A stretch of DNA of 64,000 nt from Branchipolynoe longqiensis. Its lineage: Eukaryota; Annelida; Polychaeta; Phyllodocida; Polynoidae. The position numbers were made by a program, and so were the translations under genes. The DNA is taken from the NCBI GenBank assembly GCA_030323885.1, contig CM059187.1, positions 131,384,424 to 131,448,423 of the forward strand, written 5' to 3'. Under the pieces are notes generated by a model. It did no database searches, was not told the origin of the DNA, and saw nothing but the letters and a program-made list of their open reading frames with translations. Positions 22,659-33,357 of the stretch are shown here, piece after piece. Numbering within the stretch: position 1 is the first letter of the stretch; each line of letters starts with the position of its first letter.

Positions 22659-22949
22659 GCGATACTTAGGAGAGAAGCCATTGGATGAAACCAACAAATC
22701 CATCACCACTCACTTTTGGTGAAAACCCACATCAAATTCCGCCAAGTAAAAAACAGAAGGCAAATTCCTTCGTTCTAAATTCAACATCACCATGTGCAAT
22801 TTTTCAAATGGCAATCAACCGGCATGATAAGCGGATTACCTTCGACTCAACGCAAACAAAAAAATAACAACCCGAAACACATATTTTCTCATACTGGATC
22901 TCAACGCTGTGCCGGCTTGTGGAAAAGGTGAGGCTTCGGCGTTGGGCTG
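22659..22949. other. Unique DNA
   Basis: Nothing recognised. Confidence 0.4.
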
Positions 22950-23520
22950 CATATGAAAGGGTCCCATGGGGTTGTGGGAGGGGAGTGGAGTAGTATGGTT
23001 GGACGGGTGACGAAGTTGGGGAGATGGGCAGGGGGGGGGGGGGGGGCGCGAGAGGGGGGGGGGGGGGTAGGACTAGGAGTGGAGTGGGGGATGCTCGGCA
23101 TGACTCCCCAATTCTTGGCGTTGGCTTTACACGGTTTGTCTCGTTGAGCTAATACTGGCAGAACAGCTGCGCCGTACGCTGCCCGTTCTGCGGTGTAATT
23201 GGGGCACTCTTGTCTGGCGGGGGCTCTAACGAGATGTATGTGCCCAGGGGAAAGGCGGTGGCTGTGGAGGGGAGCGGTTGGTGGCGGGGCGGGGGCGGGG
23301 GCGGGGGCGGGGGCGTGCTGGGGTGGAGACGGCGTGGTGTGGAGGATGTGCGGTTGCTGCAGGGTAGAGGGAGGGATGAAGGGGGGAGGGCGCGTCCTCC
23401 CCCGTCTGAGGGTCATGCCCGCCCAGACTGAGTACGTGATGGGCGGGTGAATGTATGGGCGGGCATGAGGGTGAGCGGGTGGGTGGGAGGCTGTGGTGAT
23501 GATAGCCATCACCTCACTGC
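22950..23520. repeat. GC-rich, G-skewed low-complexity island
   Basis: Contains long G-runs at 23031-23067, then five units of GGGGGC near 23285-23317, then further G-rich sequence. A 203-codon minus-strand frame spans it but reads as proline-rich low complexity and has no credible gene structure. Quadruplex and R-loop formation on the G-rich strand is an inference from composition. Confidence 0.7.
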
Positions 23521-23910
23521 GGGAAAGACAACATCACCAGTCTGACCGCTACGAGCGTGGCACCTTGGGACTGGCTTTTTTTTTAAATGAAACTGTTACT
23601 GGCCTTGTCCATTCCATTTAAATAGGATAAAACAGATGTGATTATTGTCACATCATCCTCAGATGTTGGGAATAAACACATCACCTCGGATCGGTGTGGG
23701 TTCTTTGTTGCGCCCTTTGTCGGTAGTAACACGATACTTCTATTGCAATATTGTGTAATCACAATGGAAATATATCGATTTGTGCCTACTACTTTTTCTC
23801 GCTCTTCATAACCAGGTATCTTTTCATTGTAATGTTGACACAGTGTATGCTATTTCGTTGCAATTATCCACACAGATCTTATATTTGTACATATATGCAT
23901 ATATATATAA
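23521..23910. other. Unique DNA ending in an AT tract
   Basis: Nothing recognised. Confidence 0.4.
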
Positions 23911-24220
23911 TTGGTTGTTGTTTTTCGCCCTCGCAACATCTAAGGTCATATCAGGACGGGTGTGCATCCATGGCGAATTTATAGTGCGGTCCCACTGGGA
24001 AATCAGGCCGCTGGCCACCATTACCCGATATCCCACTGAGTCCCATTATTCTGACACTGAACTAACCAGTCATTTCCCTATCCTATTAATGCTGAATGCC
24101 AGGCTAGGAAGCGACAAGCATCAATTTTATAAGTCATCGGTTTGATTTGACTGGGAACCAAACTGCCGATCTCCCGCACACAAAGCCCACGCTCTACCGA
24201 TTCGGGCACCGCGCCCAGTA
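23911..24220 (-). mobile_element. SINE-A, full structure
   Basis: Tail TTGGTTGTTGTTTTTCG at left, then body. At right is a well-kept head which, read on the minus strand, gives GGTGCCCGAATCGGTAGAGC (A-box region) and AGTTTGGTTCCCAGTC (B-box region). It sits between two (TA)n tracts, so the target-site duplication cannot be resolved. About 15 bp of the body near GGGTACCGACTTGTGAC is deleted. Confidence 0.87.
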
Positions 24221-24332
24221 TTGCTACATACATGTATTGATATATATACATATATATATATATATACATATATGCATATATCTGCATATATATACATCGG
24301 TATATATATATATACATATGGATACATATAGA
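24221..24332. repeat. ATATAC microsatellite
   Basis: TATATACATATATGCATAT-type low complexity. Overlapping open frames are artefacts. Confidence 0.85.
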
Positions 24333-24589
24333 TGAGCCTGTCTCAAAAGGGGATAACTCTTTTTATGTTTGTCCATTGTAACAATTGACACAAAACAGCA
24401 CAGAAACGGATACACTGAAAACACAAGGACATTTTCTTCAAACCAATATGTCTTCTCTTGGGTTTATGAAACACCATATACAAAACAAATCTGTTTATCC
24501 TGAGCAAATGCATAAGTAGATAGTATGTTGATCGTTACAATGGACAAAGATTTGTCCCATATTGCTTAGCACCTTTTGAAACAGTCTCA
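24333..24589. mobile_element. MITE-T copy 2 (257 bp)
   Basis: TGAGCCTGTCTCAAAAGG at the left and CACCTTTTGAAACAGTCTCA at the right. Length is identical to copies 1 and 3. The flanks (AGA left, GATA right) no longer show the TATA seen at the other copies. Confidence 0.87.
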
Positions 24590-24765
24590 GATACATATGT
24601 ATACGTTATATAATGCATGTATATCATATGTAGACATATATATTCATATACCTACATATATATACATATATATCCATATGTATATATATATTATATACAT
24701 ACATATACACATCATATATGCATCAAATATATATATATATATACATATATGATGTAAAATAATTA
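24590..24765. repeat. ATACAT/TA microsatellite
   Basis: Imperfect TATATACATATA and CATATATG units. Confidence 0.85.
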
Positions 24766-25246
24766 TGCAAGTATAATAACAAAGCTTCTCTGTTTCTCAC
24801 TTACCAATCCAATCTACCTTGTCTGTATCTCGCTCATCATCACCTCAAATTATACCTGGTGACACCACCACCATTTACCCCAATCCCTAATGCCTGTACT
24901 AGTCTCAGAATTCCATTGAATGGTTCTGCAAATAACCCAGATACCATCTCGTCGCTCTGACCTGACAGGACTTCAAGCCCAGATAGAGAATACCACCATC
25001 CTTATATAAATAACTACAATGAAAGCTCTGTAACCGATCACCTCCACAAATCGGCCACTCCCCTCGATATCAGTATGTAGACATTGCAACCCCCCTTATT
25101 CCACTATAACCACATTGTACGGACATCACAAACACATGGGGCCCATACGCTGCACACAGTTGTGTACTATGCAATGTTATATATAAGATGAGTCCTTTGC
25201 AATGCGGCAAAGTTGAGTCCTGCCACAGACGGCATCTACCGTTTTA
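24766..25246. other. Unique DNA
   Basis: Nothing recognised. Confidence 0.4.
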
Positions 25247-25680
25247 GTGCCTGTCACACTATGCCGGATTGAGCAATGGACGGAATTGTCTAATCCGGTG
25301 GTGTTCGGGCGTGATAAGTATCAAAATGTATTAAAATGTGTCAAAATGTTGCAATATCGGGTCAAAGGCCGCCGGACGAACGGACATGAAACGGACATGA
25401 AACAGATATGAAATGGACATAAAACAGACATGAAATGGACATGAAACGGACATGAAATGGACATGAATGGATAGCCAATGGACGAAACAAACTCAAACCG
25501 GACAAGAACCGTTTACATCAATCCAGCGGCATCCATTCCAAGTTTTGTGCTTGTTCAAAACTTGTAACGGATCAGCCCGGATATCAATGGATATCAAAGG
25601 ATATGCAATCAGACTTTGCTGGATATCAACAGACTTTATTCGGTTTCTTTCCGTTTCCCCAATACGGTGATGTGTGCACT
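25247..25680. mobile_element. Group V element V3, packed with CGGACATGAAA units
   Basis: Left end GTGCCTGTCACACTATGCCG matches the group V terminus. The interior has about eight GGACATGAAA(C/T) units at 25380-25470, then GGATATCAA units at 25575-25630. CCGGA and GGAC also occur next to the terminus (CCGGATTGAGCAATGGAC). The right end is uncertain (around 25660-25680, ACGGTGATGTGTGCAC inverted). Open frames here are repeat-encoded. Confidence 0.55.
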
Positions 25681-26909
25681 TCCGCCTCCAGCTAGAATAG
25701 CTTGGCCACTTCTCAATTTGACCCTTTCCCAGTTCTCCTCAGTATCATACCTCCCACCTACACTATACTCAAAAGAGACAGTAACGATGAGTGTTCAAGG
25801 CCAGATATCAGCCAGCCGATAAGGATCAAGTATTCTCTAGTGAGGCACTAACTACATGATCATCTCTTACTTAGATTAATACCACCCTATAACACTGCTT
25901 TGTCCGTGTGGTAAAGTATCAGATCTATGATCAATATTAACCCGGGAAATTGCATTTTCTGCGTCACACTGTAGCTCCCTTTAAAGGTTAGAGTTGATTA
26001 TTCCATCAGCATTAGACCAATTGTAAAAATATACGGATTTTCGGTTCGGATTTATATATTGGCAAAGAACATTATTATTCTCAGGCGACGGAGTGGCGAC
26101 CATGATTATGTAACAGAGAAGCAATGGGTGCCCCACTCGCTTTGTGACATAAGCGTCTATGTGGAAATGTGATAACACATAACGACCAAGATTGCGATGT
26201 GATGTTCATACTTAAGAGACAGTTAATAATTATTGAAATGTTCCCTTCATGCACCAGAAAGAGTACCATTGAAGCAGAGAAACATTGATATATGTTTGTT
26301 GTAACTGTTGACAACTACTTGGTACATAGCTAGAATGTATATATGGATGTCTACACAGTCTGGACAAGCACACGCAGCCCTTCTGCATATCTTAGGGACA
26401 CCACCTGCAGTTGAGGTTCAGTGACAGCTGCCTCCTATTAGGGCATCGCCCACCCAGGCTGTATAGGGTGTCTGATCGGCTGGCTGTGTGAGTCCAGTCT
26501 CCTGCATTCCTTATACCTGACACACCTACTCCACATGAAGCACTCTTGGAGAGGATTCCACTTTCTACACTCAAACTGGCAACACATATTCCAAAAGACA
26601 CTAAGCTGTGTGCAACAACCATTGGACTGAGGTTCAATGGGATCTAGGTGCCAATTGTGATATACACCAGAAAGAGTCATGAGGATCCATGTGGGCAGTT
26701 GGTAAGGAGTGAGGGTGATAGGTCGCCAGTAGGCGAACAGGAGTTGATGCCAATCAACTTTTCACTGTCAATCTTGCATGACTTGTCTTCCTTTCTTCCT
26801 TGTGAGTTGTTGAGAGTAATTACAGGTGGGTACTGACAGACACTTGTCAGAACACACCTGTGGAGCATAGTAATGTTTGGGGTTCAGACAGCCCAGTCCC
26901 GAAATAATA
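25681..26909. other. Unique DNA, no supported gene
   Basis: Overlapping minus-strand frames of 80-81 codons near 26392-26680 and a plus-strand frame of 62 codons occur, but I recognise no domain and see no clear exon pattern. The sequence is less AT-rich at 26380-26720 and could hide an old coding remnant. Confidence 0.35.
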
Positions 26910-27164
26910 CACAATGACATAACAAATTTATACTATTCGCTTCCTAGTTAGGCGCTCAACATTAATATGATAGGGCAAGGACTAGTTGGCTCAGCGTGAG
27001 GATAATGAGACTGAGTGGGATATCAGCTCATGGAGCTGGTGGTCTGGTCTCCCAGTGGGGCAGCACTATAAAGTACGCACGATTGAGCACTGTCATATGT
27101 CGGTCCCCGGTCCTTATATGACATTATATGTTGCCAGAACATTAAACTCCAACAACCAACCCAT
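26910..27164 (+). mobile_element. SINE-A, head lost, forward
   Basis: Starts at CAATGACATAACAAATTTAT and runs through GGCGCTCAACATTAATA, GGGATATCAGCTCATGGAG and GGGGCAGCACTATAAAGTAC to the tail CTCCAACAACCAACCC. It faces the inverted copy at 27357. Confidence 0.83.
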
Positions 27165-27356
27165 CAGCACTCGCGACTATACACAAGTCGCCAGCAGTGC
27201 TCAGGTGTCGGGAGTTCCTTTTGTGGGAACTGTCCAGTTTTTACTAACGAGGACCCTATGTAGGACCTCGGTCACGTGGACTACGTCTCAGGTCACGTGC
27301 ACTCAGGTACCGCGGTACTCAGGCACAGGCACACGGCACACTCGGCCTAGAAGTAG
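27165..27356. other. Spacer between inverted SINE-A copies with CACGTG motifs
   Basis: Contains GGTCACGTGGACTACG near 27269 and AGGTCACGTGCACTC near 27290, plus GGTACCGCGGTACTC. No gene seen. Confidence 0.45.
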
Positions 27357-27664
27357 GTGGTTGGTTATTGGATGTTTACGTCCTTGCAACATCTATGGTC
27401 ATATCAGGATGGATATCGACCTGTGACAGTGAGCACTCATGGTGACTTTATAGTGCTGCCCCACTGGGAAATCCGGCTAATGGTAGCATGACCCATATCC
27501 CACTCAGCCACATTATCCTGACACTGAGCTAACCAGTCTTTGCCCTATCCTATTTATGCTGAGCGCCACGTTAGGAGGCGACAAGTATCAATTTGATCAG
27601 TCGTTGGTTTGACTCGACTGGGAATCAAACTTCTGATCTCTACCAATTCGGCCACCGCGCTTGG
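27357..27664 (-). mobile_element. SINE-A with 9-bp target-site duplication
   Basis: Tail GTGGTTGGTTATTGGATG at left and a shortened head at right, CAATTCGGCCACCGCGC. The repeat TAGAAGTAG at 27348-27356 and 27665-27673 marks the insertion site. The head has lost the segment between the A and B boxes. Confidence 0.88.
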
Positions 27665-27673
27665 TAGAAGTAG

Positions 27674-28182
27674 CTTGTCCTCTCTGTAGAGGGAGCTGCC
27701 TTCCTTGTGCTCATATCCAGATCCGACTATTTAGTTTTCTTTATATTCTATTCAATTCTCACCACATGGTTCCTACATTAGCGAGTAATATCAATAGATG
27801 CAGACACATAGAGAGAATACATGAGAACAATAAACCATAATGCGATGGTCCTATCCATCAGCCTTTCCACCACAGTCTGCATTTACTCAACGCACCAATG
27901 CCACGTAGAAAAGTGAGTTATAGATCTATGTGTACCTGTATATTTATATTTGCTCTATAATCTATTAAGGGAATATAAATAAGGACATTGTAACTCTTTA
28001 GTTCCCTCTGCTGTATCTATTCTCACTATATCTACTATCTACCAATCCAACAGGTAGTTACAGAATTGGCCATACCGGCGCCACCTATGAGGGGCTCTGA
28101 CCTCTTCTCTACCAACTATGTCTAGTCCTTAGCACCTACAGACCCAATTGGAGGGTCAGATTTGAACATAAATATATGTATA
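27674..28182. other. Unique AT-rich DNA with one CTCF-core-like motif
   Basis: GGCGCCACCT at 28077-28086 reads AGGTGGCGCC on the minus strand. Otherwise nothing recognised. Confidence 0.4.
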
Positions 28183-28439
28183 TGAGCCTGTCTCTAAAGG
28201 TGCTAGCTCTTCGTTTTTTTGTCCATAGTAACGATTGACACAAAACAGCACAGAAACCGTTACACTGAAAACACAAGGACATTTGCTTCAAATCAATATG
28301 TATTCTATTGGGATTATGAAACACCATGTAAAAAACAAATCAGTTTATCCTGAGCAAATGCATAAGTAGATAGCGTGTTGATTGTTACTATGGACAAAGT
28401 TTTGTCCCATATTGCTTAGCACCTTTTGAGACAGTCTCA
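28183..28439. mobile_element. MITE-T copy 3 (257 bp)
   Basis: TGAGCCTGTCTCTAAAGG at the left, CACCTTTTGAGACAGTCTCA at the right, with TATA directly outside both ends. The middle, including CAAATCAATATGTATTCTAT, is nearly identical to copy 1. By eye the copies are about 90% alike. Confidence 0.88.
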
Positions 28440-28454
28440 TATATGGATGTCTAC

Positions 28455-28705
28455 ACATAATAAGGTCATGTTTTTCGGGCGCAAAACCATGTGAATGCCA
28501 ATCAAAAAATGTAATTAAAATAAGAGATTTTTACCTGAAAATAATTGTAATTCTCATTAATTCCACTTTTCTTTTGATGACATGATTATACAGCAATGAA
28601 GAAAAAGTAAGAATGTAAAAACGTTAACTGTTTGAGGGCTTGAATCCAATGTTTATGTCAATTTTTCAATTGGTGTTTACGTGGTTTTTCGTCTGAACTC
28701 TTTTA
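28455..28705. mobile_element. MITE-F copy 2
   Basis: GGGCGCAAAACCATGTGAAT at left and GGTGTTTACGTGGTTTTTCG, then TCTGAACTCTTTT at right form the inverted ends. The interior shares AATAAGAGATTTTTACCTGA and TTTTGATGACATGATTATAC with copy 5. The left end is diverged. Confidence 0.7.
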
Positions 28706-28861
28706 TGTTTCTATATGAAAACCATAGTTCTACCTATGTATTCAATTTGATATGATATATACTGAATAATATTGTGTTCAGATATGAATAACGAATATGA
28801 TCCTACCACAATTGTAATAGTTGGTTTCTTTGGACTTATGCATCTTAATTTCACCACACAT

Positions 28862-29070
28862 ACCGACTTGGGTGACATCATTCATGGCGACTTTATAGTG
28901 TTACCCAATTGGATAACCAGGCCGATAGCATCATGACCCAATAGCCAGTTCACCCAGATTTTCTTGGTATTGAGAAAATCAGTCTTTACTCTACACTTTC
29001 TTAATGCTGTGTAGCGACAAGCATGACTTCTCTAAGTCATTGCTTTATAACTCATTGGTGTGATATATGC
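28862..29070 (-). mobile_element. SINE-A, degenerate body
   Basis: ACCGACTTGGGTGACATCAT, TCATGGCGACTTTATAGTG, CCAGGCCGATAGCATCATGA and TTAATGCTGTGTAGCGACAA follow SINE-A order. The 3' tail is missing and the head is unrecognisable. Confidence 0.7.
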
Positions 29071-29078
29071 GCAAGAGA

Positions 29079-29118
29079 CGTCTAGACGTCTAGACGGCTA
29101 GACATCTAGACACGTCTG
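29079..29118. repeat. GACGTCTA short palindromic repeat
   Basis: About five 8-bp units GACGTCTA, GACGTCTA, GACGGCTA, GACATCTA, GACACGTC. Each unit contains or nearly contains the palindrome GACGTC. Confidence 0.7.
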
Positions 29119-30165
29119 TAATATAGGCAAATGAGATACTTCGCATGACTAAGTGTGCCGGAGGTATAGACCCCTGGATGGGGAATAAAGTCATTCAGTA
29201 TCCGGAAGTCAACGTGTTCAGACATTGTCCTTTCACATGGTGTCAGATGAGGAACAATGCCGTCCGCTAACACACTTGTACTTTCACAATTGGGTTTCGC
29301 ATTGACAACAATTTGATTGGGAAGCCAGCCATCGTTATTACAGAGTCGGCCATTCCTGTTGGCCATTCTAATAATATACCCATTCACACTTCACTAGAGA
29401 GTCCAGTAGTGTGGGTTCGATTGGCGCAACGTTTCAGTCGATTTAAGAAAAAAACGACAACAAAAACCCTCACGATAATAGTGTATGGAAACTGGTCTTT
29501 CTTTCAGGTACTGCGGACTTGTTCTTTGGGAAATATCCAATTTTTTAAAAACATCGGTCTTCAGATTCCGTTTAGTGCGATCCATGCCGATATGTGAATT
29601 AGACACCACAAGGATTGCCATTAAACAATGGTCTATTTAAAATAAGTAAATTAATTAGGTGAGGGATTGGCCTCTTGAGTAGCCTATTGCGTGTGAAGTG
29701 ATACATCTATCGTAATCCTATTTCATGAATTTTAATTTGAGGGTTGGAAATGCCTTCTGCAATTTTCTCATCCATTCAGGTTTTTTATAATTGAAGCAGA
29801 GATATTATTTGTTTAAGTAATGATAATGTGTTGCGTTGCTAGGAAGTTAATGACATGGTTAATTTCTGGGCAATACCAGTTCATGCAGTCTATTGATTTA
29901 GTCAGTTCGCATGACAGATCGATATTTGCAATCGCAATAAAAAGATAAGTATATTTGAACAAAGGAGGATTTTAAGTGTTAGCATTTAATTGCCTATTTC
30001 CATATTAGAATGAGGGCATATTATTACACTACCAAAATAATGTAGTTAATGTTTTCCATTAGCTTAGAGTGGTAAATAGATGCATTCACATTATCTGACA
30101 ATAATCACATTGCCTTTCATCAATTTGAGATATTATTCAGTATGACCTTTCTGAATGGACTTTAA
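29119..30165. other. Unique AT-rich DNA, no supported gene
   Basis: Open frames of 94 (plus, 29313-29597) and 93 codons (minus, 29106-29387) overlap and have no recognisable domain. The rest is AT-rich with nothing recognised. Confidence 0.4.
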
Positions 30166-31285
30166 GGCCCTGTCACATTACGGCGTATGGCGGGAGCGTA
30201 TTGAAAACCTACATAGGTCCTGCGCGTGCCGGTGTAGCAGGAAATCGCAAACCCTGTAAATCGCAAACCCCCACTTGTGATTTCCTAGGAAATCGCAAAC
30301 CCCCATGCCATATATGGGCATGGGGGGTTTGCGATTTCCTAGGAAATCGCATATCCCCCCTGGAGATCGCAAACCCCCCATTCTGAGTGTTAGCCTTACC
30401 ATGATCTGGTAAGGCTAACACTGGCACTGACACTCAGAATATCCCAACTTTCACTATTATCTCTGTTTTTAATACTTTCAGATAAAATTGCTCTTAGGTT
30501 AAATTAAATACCGCAGATCTTCCTCTTCAATCGCGCATTGAGATATTTTTAATCGATTCGATGAAAGTTTTTTTATTTATTTTACAAAAATAAATGCTCC
30601 CCATAGACATAGCATTGCCGCAGCACACATCACGGCGTATTTTACCCTACTGCTAATATCTCCGCCGTTACGGCGGTAGCCTTAATAACGCTTCGAATTT
30701 AGGGTTAATTTAATGAAATTTCACGATTTGAGTATGTAATTCTGTTAAATATGGTCGCATTGAATAGATTTGGCCCGAATCAGTCCCAAAACACAGGGGG
30801 GTTTGCGATTTCCAGGGGGGGTTTGTGATTTCCTAGTAAATCGCAAACCCCGGGGTGTGCAATTTCCAGGGGTTTGCGATTTACTGCCACACCGGCCTAT
30901 GATGACATTTGGTGACCTTTTGGGTGGTTTTGAGCGTATGTGGAACCTACGAGGAGCGTAGGAGGAGCGTATGAGGAGCGTATGGGAGCGTATGGGAGCG
31001 TGCTGTGACATTTTTTGACAGTATGGGCCATACGCCCTCATAGGTCGTTTTTTTTTTAGCATGCACAAAAAAATTTGGACGGACGGATTTATGAAAGCGT
31101 ATGGCGGCGTATGCCTCATACGCTTCACATACGCCGGCATCTGGCGGCATCTGGCGGCGTATGAGTAGCGTATGAGTAGCGTATAAGTAGCGTATAAGTA
31201 GCGTATACGGCGTATGCCAACGTATATGACGTAACGTGCTTACGCCGCCATACGCTCCCGCAAAAAAACCTAATGTGACAGCCCC
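30166..31285. mobile_element. Group V element V4, packed with GCGTAT and GGTTTGCGATTTCC motifs
   Basis: A 1120-bp element. The left end GGCCCTGTCACATTACGGCG leads into TATGGCGGGAGCGTA, and the right end is CATACGCTCCCG followed by AATGTGACAGCCCC. TTTA sits outside both ends. I count about 19 GCGTAT/ATACGC hexamers, mostly at 30930-31260, and about ten copies of a GGGGTTTGCGATTTCC motif in alternating orientation at 30236-30380 and 30792-30885. Also present is an inverted repeat, TGTTAGCCTTACCA/TGGTAAGGCTAACA, at 30388-30420. Frames up to 131 codons inside are repeat-encoded. Superfamily unknown. Confidence 0.75.
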
Positions 31286-32159
31286 TTTAGTCAAATATCA
31301 TATTACAGTTTCTACTGTCAAGATAATTGCCGCATGACATTTCCAAAGTATGTATATAACGATAGCATAGCTTTGCTTATAATTCCACATCATTGGATAG
31401 TTATTATTTTCCTATTAATGTCCTTCTTTGTTCACCGATGTAAGAATATTGAATTGCGCCTTTATTGGAGTAGTGTATAAGAAATGTCACGCACATCTAT
31501 TTCACTTCCACTTTACCTAGCCAAGCTTTCTCCATTCTCACGTCTTTACATGTTAAACACAATACACAGCATCAAAGAGGGTATATTTACCTGACTCACT
31601 TGTGACAATATGACTTACTATTCACTCATTATATAAAACCTGTCAATAAGTAACAGTCCTATCACTCGCTTATTCCTTGATGCAATAAAGCAGCTTTCCT
31701 AGATCCAATTGACAGGCATCAACAGGCTTCCCACATACCAATTTTGGTGTCAGGGGAGTCACTAGTCGAGTCTAAGGCCTTGCTTTATGCTCCTATATTG
31801 GCCACGCTTGGCTGACTGAAGCTTGTTTTACTCAAGGAAGAACCCCCCCCCCCCCCCGCCGCTGTCCAATTGCATTCCGTGTAACACTGACATTATTAGA
31901 TATGCTACTCAAATATGGAGATTTCATGGAATTGCCCTGGCAATGGTTTACTGCAAATACTATCTGAGACCTGTTTATGAATGTAAAGCAATTTTAAAGT
32001 TCCTAAGAAAAACTGGACTGTGTTGGATCCTATAAGTTTAGCGATGTTAAATCTTGCTGTGATTCGAGACAAAGGTAACCACTGGGTAATTTGATATGAG
32101 ATCATTTGGGCTGTCATTTGAAACATCTACCCATTTAAGATTGTCCTGTCAATGTCCAT
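31286..32159. other. Unique DNA with a C-run
   Basis: A run of about 14 C near 31844-31857. Otherwise AT-rich and unrecognised. Confidence 0.4.
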
Positions 32160-32445
32160 GTTTTCCTTTTTTCTTGAAGATTTATCCTGCCTATCATGGA
32201 TAAGTCTGAAAAGTCTTGTTTTCACCATGAGACAGTTGGTCAATGGAAAGCCTGAGCCTAAACTTCTACAGACCCAAGTGATTTTTGACCCCACACACCA
32301 CATACACAAGGTATGAGAGAAACTGGCCATTGACATCCAAATTTGAAGAGGTGATGGCATGCGGAATCGAACCACCAACCTTTCGATTAGGAGTCTGATC
32401 TAGAAAAAAGTCATACACTCTAAGCACTCGACGACGATCCAAGAG
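32160..32445 (-). mobile_element. SINE-C copy 1
   Basis: The tRNA-like head at the right edge, read on the minus strand, gives CGAGTGCTTAGAGTG (A-box region), then GACTTTTTTCTAG, CAGACTCCTAATCG, then GGTTGGTGGTTCGATTCC (B box). The body follows (GTGGTGTGTGGGGTC, CAGGCTTTCCATTGACCAAC), ending in AGGATAAATCTTCAAGAAA. Six T residues interrupt the tRNA-like region (32404-32409 as A6 on the plus strand). Confidence 0.83.
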
Positions 32446-32886
32446 CATATGAAATGTGATTGACGGCTTTAATCATGAAAGGAATGTGACAGTATAAATG
32501 CCACTAACTTGTCAGCGTGAATATGGCCTTTAGTGCTGACAGAGTAATAAACCATTACCAATTACTCAATCAAAAAATCCATGATTTGGTGGGCTGAACC
32601 ACACTACATCAATTCCCAAGGCCAGATAAACGAAATGGTATTTTAAGGGGAAGGGCTGTTAGCATAATCTAACTGCAATTACATTTAGCAAGATATTTAG
32701 CATACATTTAGAATCAGAATATTGATATCAAGGTTGATAATTATGAAGCATGTGATTATGGGTAGGAAGTGAGTCTAAAGAATAGGGCCTATTGTGATCA
32801 CTCCCACTTTCGGCACACCAACATGCCGGGGCATAGCTTTAGTCTTGCATCAGGAACCAGCTAAAAATGACGCAGAAGACATCATA
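32446..32886. other. Unique AT-rich DNA
   Basis: Nothing recognised. Confidence 0.4.
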
Positions 32887-33357
32887 TTAAAGTTGCATAG
32901 TCCGATGAAGCATCAATTTTTCAAAACCATAACATCCAGCTAGATGCGCATTTGATTGAACAATCCTAGATTTATTCTAGATATCAAACTTAGATGCCGA
33001 CACACTTATTAAGCATGTGTTGCCACATAGCAACGCAGACTAAGTCCATTAAATATAACCAGTTACTGCTGAAGCTTATGGTGTCAGGGGTTTTGAAAAT
33101 GGTTGTACAAATAATATAAAATAAAATGACCACCCAATGGCCGCTTTTTACTTTTTGTGTTGAGGGGAGGGGGGTCGTTAAACAAAGAAGCTTGCCTAAA
33201 TTAATTTTGCTTGTTTGCATTTCAAATAACTGACAAGTTATCCATTTAAAAACAAGTTATTTCAAATTAGATTTAGGTAGACTATTGCAATCAATTTCCT
33301 ATATTTATCTCAGAAAAATTACCAAAACTCAAAACCATCGGATTATTGCAACTTGAA
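32887..33357. mobile_element. MITE-K copy 2 (long form)
   Basis: TTAA then AGTTGCATAGTCCGATGAAG at left. The right end is ACCATCGGATTATTGCAACT followed by TGAA. The 463-bp interior shares CACTTATTAAGCATGTGTTGC and a TTATGGTGTCAGG-type block with the copy at 45.1 kb, so MITE-K has at least two internal subtypes with the same ends. Confidence 0.75.

Noticed and set aside
22901..23512. 203-codon proline-rich minus-strand frame
   Set aside because: Coincides with G-runs and GGGGGC repeats. Overlapping frames are also open, and no domain or splice context is seen.
24221..24332. Overlapping 62-79-codon frames
   Set aside because: Translations of a TA/ATATAC microsatellite and the adjacent SINE head.
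26986..27426. 146-codon plus-strand frame
   Set aside because: Lies over two SINE-A copies and their spacer.
30745..31294. Frames of 115-131 codons on the minus strand
   Set aside because: Lie inside group V element V4 and are built from GCGTAT repeats. They show no transposase motif.
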